The notes below the pieces were generated by a model. It saw only the letters and a list, made by a program, of their open reading frames with translations, ran no database searches and was not told where the DNA came from. DNA of 64,000 nt, from positions 424,136 to 488,135 of the forward strand of contig NC_008381.1 in NCBI RefSeq assembly GCF_000009265.1. The letters run 5' to 3'. The position numbers and the translations under genes are program-made. Every line of letters starts with the position of its first letter. The first letter of the stretch is position 1. Shown piece after piece: positions 60,907 through 64,000 of the stretch. This stretch comes from Rhizobium johnstonii 3841 (GTDB lineage: Bacteria; Pseudomonadota; Alphaproteobacteria; Rhizobiales; Rhizobiaceae).

Positions 60907-62787
60907 GTACGTGGGGCAAAATCCATGGCGGCGTTTTGGTGAGCGGTCATAGAAGTGTGCATAACCGCGCGCTTTGAGAAGTGATTGCTAGTCTGGGGAT
61001 TCTCAAGCCGGGGCAAATCATGATTCGATTCTGCCATGAAGAAACGGCTCCCCTCCCCCGAGCATGCCGACACGCTTTCACTGAATGCGTTGCGCGGATT
61101 GGTGACGGGTCTTCTGGAACGGTCGCAGCAGGCAGAAGCCCGGCTTGCGAAGCTTGAGGCCGACAACATCCAGCTGCGGGAGGAAAACGCCGCCCTTCGG
61201 CTGGAGAATACCCGCCTGAAACTCGAGAACCAGCTGTTGCGCGACGAGATCGCCCGGCTGAAAAATCTGCCGCCGCGCCCGCCGTTTCGCGCCTCCGGCA
61301 TGGAGAGGGCAACGGAGGCCTCTCCAGCAAACCATGTGGCCGGCAGGAAAAAGCCGCGGGGTCCGAAGCTGGATGTGGATCGGGTCAGCCGGCAGGAGAT
61401 CCTGCGCATCGATGCTCCGTCCGGCTCGCGCTTCAAGGGATATAGAAGCGTCTACGTCCGAGACCTGGTGCTCAAGGCGGAACTCGTGCACTACCGCCGT
61501 GAATGCTGGGTGACACCGGATGGAAAGACGGTTCTCGCTCCCTTGCCGGCCGGGATCATAGGTGGCTATGGCGCCAACCTCCGGCGGCTTTGCCTGATGC
61601 TGCACGCACAAGGACAGGTGACGACGCAGCGGTTGACGACATTGCTGAACGATGTCGGGATCGCCATCTCCAAGCGTCAGATAGTGCGGCTTCTCACCAG
61701 GCAGCTGGAGGGCTTCGTCGCCGAGGATGCCGCACTGCTGCATGCCGGTCTCGTGGCGTCGCCTTATGTGACGGTTGACGACACCGGCGCGCGGCATTCC
61801 CATAATAACTATTACACCACACAGATCGGCGGTGCGGATTTTACCGTCTTTCGCACCACGAAATCGAAGTCACGCCTGAACTTTCTGTCCCTGCTGCGCG
61901 GCGGCTATCAGGATTATGTGCTGGGTGACGCCGCATTCGATTATCTGAAAGAACGTCGCGGCAATCCGCCCGTAGTCCATGGGCTTCGGACGTTTGAGCC
62001 GCAACACTTCTGCAACCAGGTACCGTTCATGGCGCATCTGGCTGACAAAGGTGTCGATATTCTCAACCGCCAGGAGATCGCCACCCTTGCCGAAGCAGGG
62101 CTTTGGGGCTCCATCCGCCATCACGGCCTGATGGCAAATACGGTGATCGTGTCCGACGATGCCGGACAGTTCCGTGTCGGCAATCATGCACTGTGTTGGG
62201 TCCATACTGAGCGCCTTCTGCAAAAGCTGATGCCGACCACTGCAAAGGAGGAGCGGCTGGTCACGATGGTCCGAGATCTCGTCTGGCGTTTCTATAAAGC
62301 GCTGAAAGCCTACCAGCAGTGCCCTTCCCCCCAGTCCGCTCCCGCATTCCGACGACGGTTCGATAGGATCTTCACACTACGTACGGGTTATGAAGCACTC
62401 GACACGCTTCTCGAGCGACTGCATCGCAGGAAGAACGAGCTGCTAAAGGTGCTCGAGTATCCCGGCATCCCGCTCCACACCAATGCCTCCGAAAATGCCT
62501 TACGGACGTTTGTCACGAAGCGGAAGATCTCCGGTGGCACAATGAGCCAGGATGGCCGTGTTGCGCGCGATGTCATGCTCGGCCTGATGAAGACCTGCCA
62601 AAAGCTCGGCCTTTCCTTCTACCATTATCTCGGTGACCGGCTTGGGATCGGCAGTGAAGATCACCCCATCCCGTCTCTCCCGGCCACCATCCTTGCCCGG
62701 GCTTAAACGCTGGAGCCACCAACGGTCATCAGCGCTCGACGCTTCTGCCTGCCAAACCGGCAGCGCCATCGAATCTGCCCCACTTAC
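60907..62787 (+). mobile_element. IS66-family insertion sequence, single-ORF type
   Basis: 1881 bp bounded by imperfect 24-bp inverted repeats (60907-60930 and 62764-62787; 20 of 24 match; outer ends GTA(C/A)GTGGGGCA). The 9-bp sequence CCCCGGTTA abuts both ends (60898-60906 and 62788-62796) as the target-site duplication. It carries one transposase gene and no tnpA/tnpB accessory genes, as in the ISBst12 branch of IS66. Intact ends, intact gene and exact duplication suggest recent insertion. Confidence 0.85.
61036..62706 (+). CDS. IS66-type transposase (TnpC-like)
   Basis: 556 residues. N-terminal leucine-zipper-like coiled coil (about 25-80, LEADNIQLREENAALRLENTR in part), a central region with zinc-like or linker segments, and a DDE catalytic domain: first Asp in YVTVDDTGARHS near 246, second in NTVIVSDDAGQF near 375, and the C-terminal NASENALRTFVTKRKISGG with the catalytic Glu. 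Full length with no frameshift. It moves the 1881-bp IS that contains it, and may also act on the related ends at 60380 and 62797. Confidence 0.9.
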   Translation: MKKRLPSPEHADTLSLNALRGLVTGLLERSQQAEARLAKLEADNIQLREENAALRLENTRLKLENQLLRDEIARLKNLPPRPPFRASGMERATEASPANHVAGRKKPRGPKLDVDRVSRQEILRIDAPSGSRFKGYRSVYVRDLVLKAELVHYRRECWVTPDGKTVLAPLPAGIIGGYGANLRRLCLMLHAQGQVTTQRLTTLLNDVGIAISKRQIVRLLTRQLEGFVAEDAALLHAGLVASPYVTVDDTGARHSHNNYYTTQIGGADFTVFRTTKSKSRLNFLSLLRGGYQDYVLGDAAFDYLKERRGNPPVVHGLRTFEPQHFCNQVPFMAHLADKGVDILNRQEIATLAEAGLWGSIRHHGLMANTVIVSDDAGQFRVGNHALCWVHTERLLQKLMPTTAKEERLVTMVRDLVWRFYKALKAYQQCPSPQSAPAFRRRFDRIFTLRTGYEALDTLLERLHRRKNELLKVLEYPGIPLHTNASENALRTFVTKRKISGGTMSQDGRVARDVMLGLMKTCQKLGLSFYHYLGDRLGIGSEDHPIPSLPATILARA

Positions 62788-62849
62788 CCCCGGTTACCTC
62801 GGCGAGCGCCGTGGAGCATTATGGTAAATCGCGGGTAAACAAGAACGAA

Positions 62850-62912
62850 TTCCGTAGACGGAAGCGAACTCGCCAATAAGTTCCGCTAGGAGGGTTCGCC
62901 GCTTTGCGGAAC
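62850..62912. other. Overlapping hairpins, candidate structured RNA
   Basis: Interleaved complementary blocks: TTCCG (62850) with CGGAA (62859); GCGAAC (62864) with GTTCGC (62894); GTTCCGC (62880) with GCGGAAC (62906). The two longer pairs interleave, so they form either a pseudoknot or mutually exclusive stems. No gene covers this stretch. Confidence 0.4.
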
Positions 62913-63532
62913 ATGATGTGCGATATGGCCGAATTGGGCTAACGGCAAACGTCTGCGACACCAACGCACAATCCTACCAGCGCTGTTGAGGATAGCCGCC
63001 GAGACCTGATTCGCCTAGCATGCGTTGTTGTGAACTTTGCCATCAATCGGTTATGACGCCCCGAGGATGTCAACAACCCTGCTCGCTCTCAACTGCCGGC
63101 ATGTGATGGACTGGTGTCATTGCCTGGCCATTAACCGGATCCCCGGGCAAAGGTTAGACGTCCCCTCCCCCGATAGTGCGCAGCAGCGACGCTTTCCTAT
63201 CGTAAGACCCGCAGCCGGCATTTCGGAATTCTGGCGATCCAGCTTAATGCGAGACAGCGCCGGTTCGCCGCTGTCGGCAGAGACGCAGCCTTCCGAGTGT
63301 CGGGCCCTTGCCTGCGAGGCCCTCCTCGGTCTCTGCGCGCAGAAGCGGACCGGGATGTCTAGCGTCGCCGCCGCATTTCGGGGCAGCGCTTGGAAGACGG
63401 AGGCCCTCCCCTCCCCTATCCTGCCTCGCGTTGGAAAAGATGGTGATAACGCTGCCGGGCCGTTCTCTGCGGCTTCAAATTGCGCTTATCTCTACGGCCT
63501 CACGCAAGCCATGCGCAGACGAAAGATGGATC
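62913..63532. other. 620-bp region with no supported gene
   Basis: A plus-strand frame is open from 63037 to 63618, but its translation is rich in Ser/Arg/Ala with no domain and no ribosome-binding site. I see no RNA gene. Probably the non-coding region left of the replication locus, or decayed sequence. Confidence 0.4.
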
Positions 63533-63709
63533 ATGAACTTCAAGGGAATAAGCGCTCCGCTCAACGCTGGTCGTCTCGAACAGATGCTCGGCCTTGCTCC
63601 GTCACGACGCGATCCTGAAACCCAGGACGCAAATGACAAGCCTTCCGGCAATGAACCCGTCCGTGGGCTGGAAACCGAAAACCTTTATCGTTCCTCCGCC
63701 TACAAATGA
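63533..63709 (+). CDS. Possible small protein
   Basis: 58 residues (MNFKGISAPLNAGRLEQMLG, ending NLYRSSAYK) from the ATG at 63533, with only a weak AAGATGGA upstream. Composition is protein-like but no family is recognised. Kept as a low-confidence call. Confidence 0.3.
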   Translation: MNFKGISAPLNAGRLEQMLGLAPSRRDPETQDANDKPSGNEPVRGLETENLYRSSAYK

Positions 63710-63842
63710 GAAACGGGATTACCTTCGGTTGGAGCGAACAGCGGGAAGCCGCTCTTCGATGAACCGGCAACGACGCTGAGTCGCATCGGAAGTGTGCTGC
63801 GATACCTTAGGACTGGCTGTGATGGATGCGGACACGGCCGCC

Positions 63843-63858
63843 ATTGTCAGCTGACAAT
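63843..63858. promoter_or_regulatory. parS-like 16-bp palindrome
   Basis: ATTGTCAGCTGACAAT is a perfect palindrome. It matches the repABC parS pattern GTTnnnnGCnnnnAAC at all fixed positions except the outermost G/C pair, which is A/T here. In repABC plasmids such sites lie near repA and are bound by RepB. Its position at the right edge, before a promoter-like sequence, fits the region upstream of repA. Confidence 0.5.
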
Positions 63859-63935
63859 TGAGCTAAGATTCCGGAATTCCACATGATTTTTTCGTCGAAT
63901 CCAGTTTGTTATCCATTTGCTAACCAAGAAATCGC

Positions 63936-63964
63936 TTGACGGAATCGGCAGACTCACGATCATT
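63936..63964 (+). promoter_or_regulatory. Candidate promoter reading out of the window
   Basis: -35 element CTTGACG at 63935-63941 and -10-like ATCATT at 63959-63964 with a 17-bp spacer, the usual alphaproteobacterial form. It faces the right edge, towards the putative repA. Confidence 0.4.
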
Positions 63965-64000
63965 TGCGCAAAATGACCCGATTTATCAGGATTTGCGTGA

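Larger units (their letters stand above)
60380..62797. mobile_element. Transposase-less IS66-like element with passenger gene, interrupted by an IS
   Basis: Terminal inverted repeats of 25 bp: left at 60380-60404 begins GTAACCGGGGCA and ends CGGGCAG; the right copy reads the same on the minus strand from base 62797 then 60906 back to 60883. 21 of 25 positions agree. The element without the inserted IS is about 528 bp. It is flanked by CTCGGTCAG on the left (60371-60379) and CTCGGCGAG on the right (62798-62806), a 9-bp near-duplication. It encodes only the 104-residue protein at 60479-60793. Its ends resemble those of the inserted IS (GTA...GGGGCA), so that transposase might act on it. Confidence 0.7.

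Noticed and set aside
63037..63618. Plus-strand frame of 193 codons near the right end
   Set aside because: No ribosome-binding site or family; composition like non-coding DNA.
1..64000. CRISPR arrays, tRNA or rRNA genes
   Set aside because: No regularly spaced repeat of 25-40 bp and no cloverleaf or rRNA-like sequence was seen by eye; a covariance-model scan would be needed to exclude a tRNA completely.

Overview
The window looks like a large accessory replicon (megaplasmid or chromid) of a Rhizobium species close to R. leguminosarum or R. etli. The reasons are high GC content, dense ABC uptake operons each with its own regulator, a Rap-type (Rhizobium-adhering) secreted protein, RIME-type intergenic repeats, and, at the right edge, a 16-bp palindrome of the kind used as parS by repABC plasmids followed by a promoter-like sequence. 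I therefore think the right end lies just upstream of a repABC replication operon, but no rep gene is inside the window. The organism assignment is inference.

Layout, left half. 1-2.0 kb: Cache-domain sensor kinase and NarL-type response regulator. 2.1-6.8 kb: Lrp/AsnC regulator divergent from a polar amino-acid ABC importer plus homocysteine S-methyltransferase. 6.9-16.1 kb: IclR regulator divergent from a CUT2 importer operon that carries an amidohydrolase, a PLP D-amino-acid enzyme, RidA and a zinc deacylase. 16.2-17.3 kb: lone uncharacterised TIM-barrel-like protein. 17.5-22.1 kb: RraA-family enzyme, a second polar amino-acid importer and an SDR, divergent from a LysR gene (22.4-23.3 kb). 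23.4-29.4 kb: aminotransferase, pxpA, pxpC, pxpB and three biotin-carboxylase/carrier genes in one direction. 29.6-37.8 kb: LacI regulator with two operators, a TIM-barrel isomerase-like enzyme, a CUT1 sugar importer and a GMC oxidoreductase.

Layout, right half. 37.9-43.8 kb: PPK2 polyphosphate kinase, aldo/keto reductase with LysR, a flavin-type stress protein, a cluster of very small genes including rpsU, and the Rap protein. 43.8-47.4 kb: transketolase and a LuxR-type regulator. 47.4-50.3 kb: a patch that looks acquired, with an AAA ATPase under AT-rich direct repeats, abutting a decayed histidine kinase. 50.3-52.1 kb: TetR, tautomerase, VOC protein and a full RIME repeat. 52.2-58.1 kb: AraC-regulated CUT2 pentose/polyol importer with two SDR dehydrogenases. 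58.3-60.3 kb: trehalose-6-phosphate phosphatase and a divergent ROK kinase. 60.4-62.8 kb: nested mobile DNA. A complete IS66-type insertion sequence (24-bp inverted repeats, 9-bp target duplication) sits in the right end of a transposase-less element that has its own related 25-bp inverted repeats and carries a small passenger gene. 62.8-64 kb: largely non-coding DNA with alternative hairpins and the parS-like site.

Most genes form self-contained uptake-and-catabolism cassettes for plant or soil compounds. The most unusual parts are the split urea-carboxylase-like operon with a second carrier protein that has lost its biotin lysine, and the passenger-gene element interrupted by the IS.
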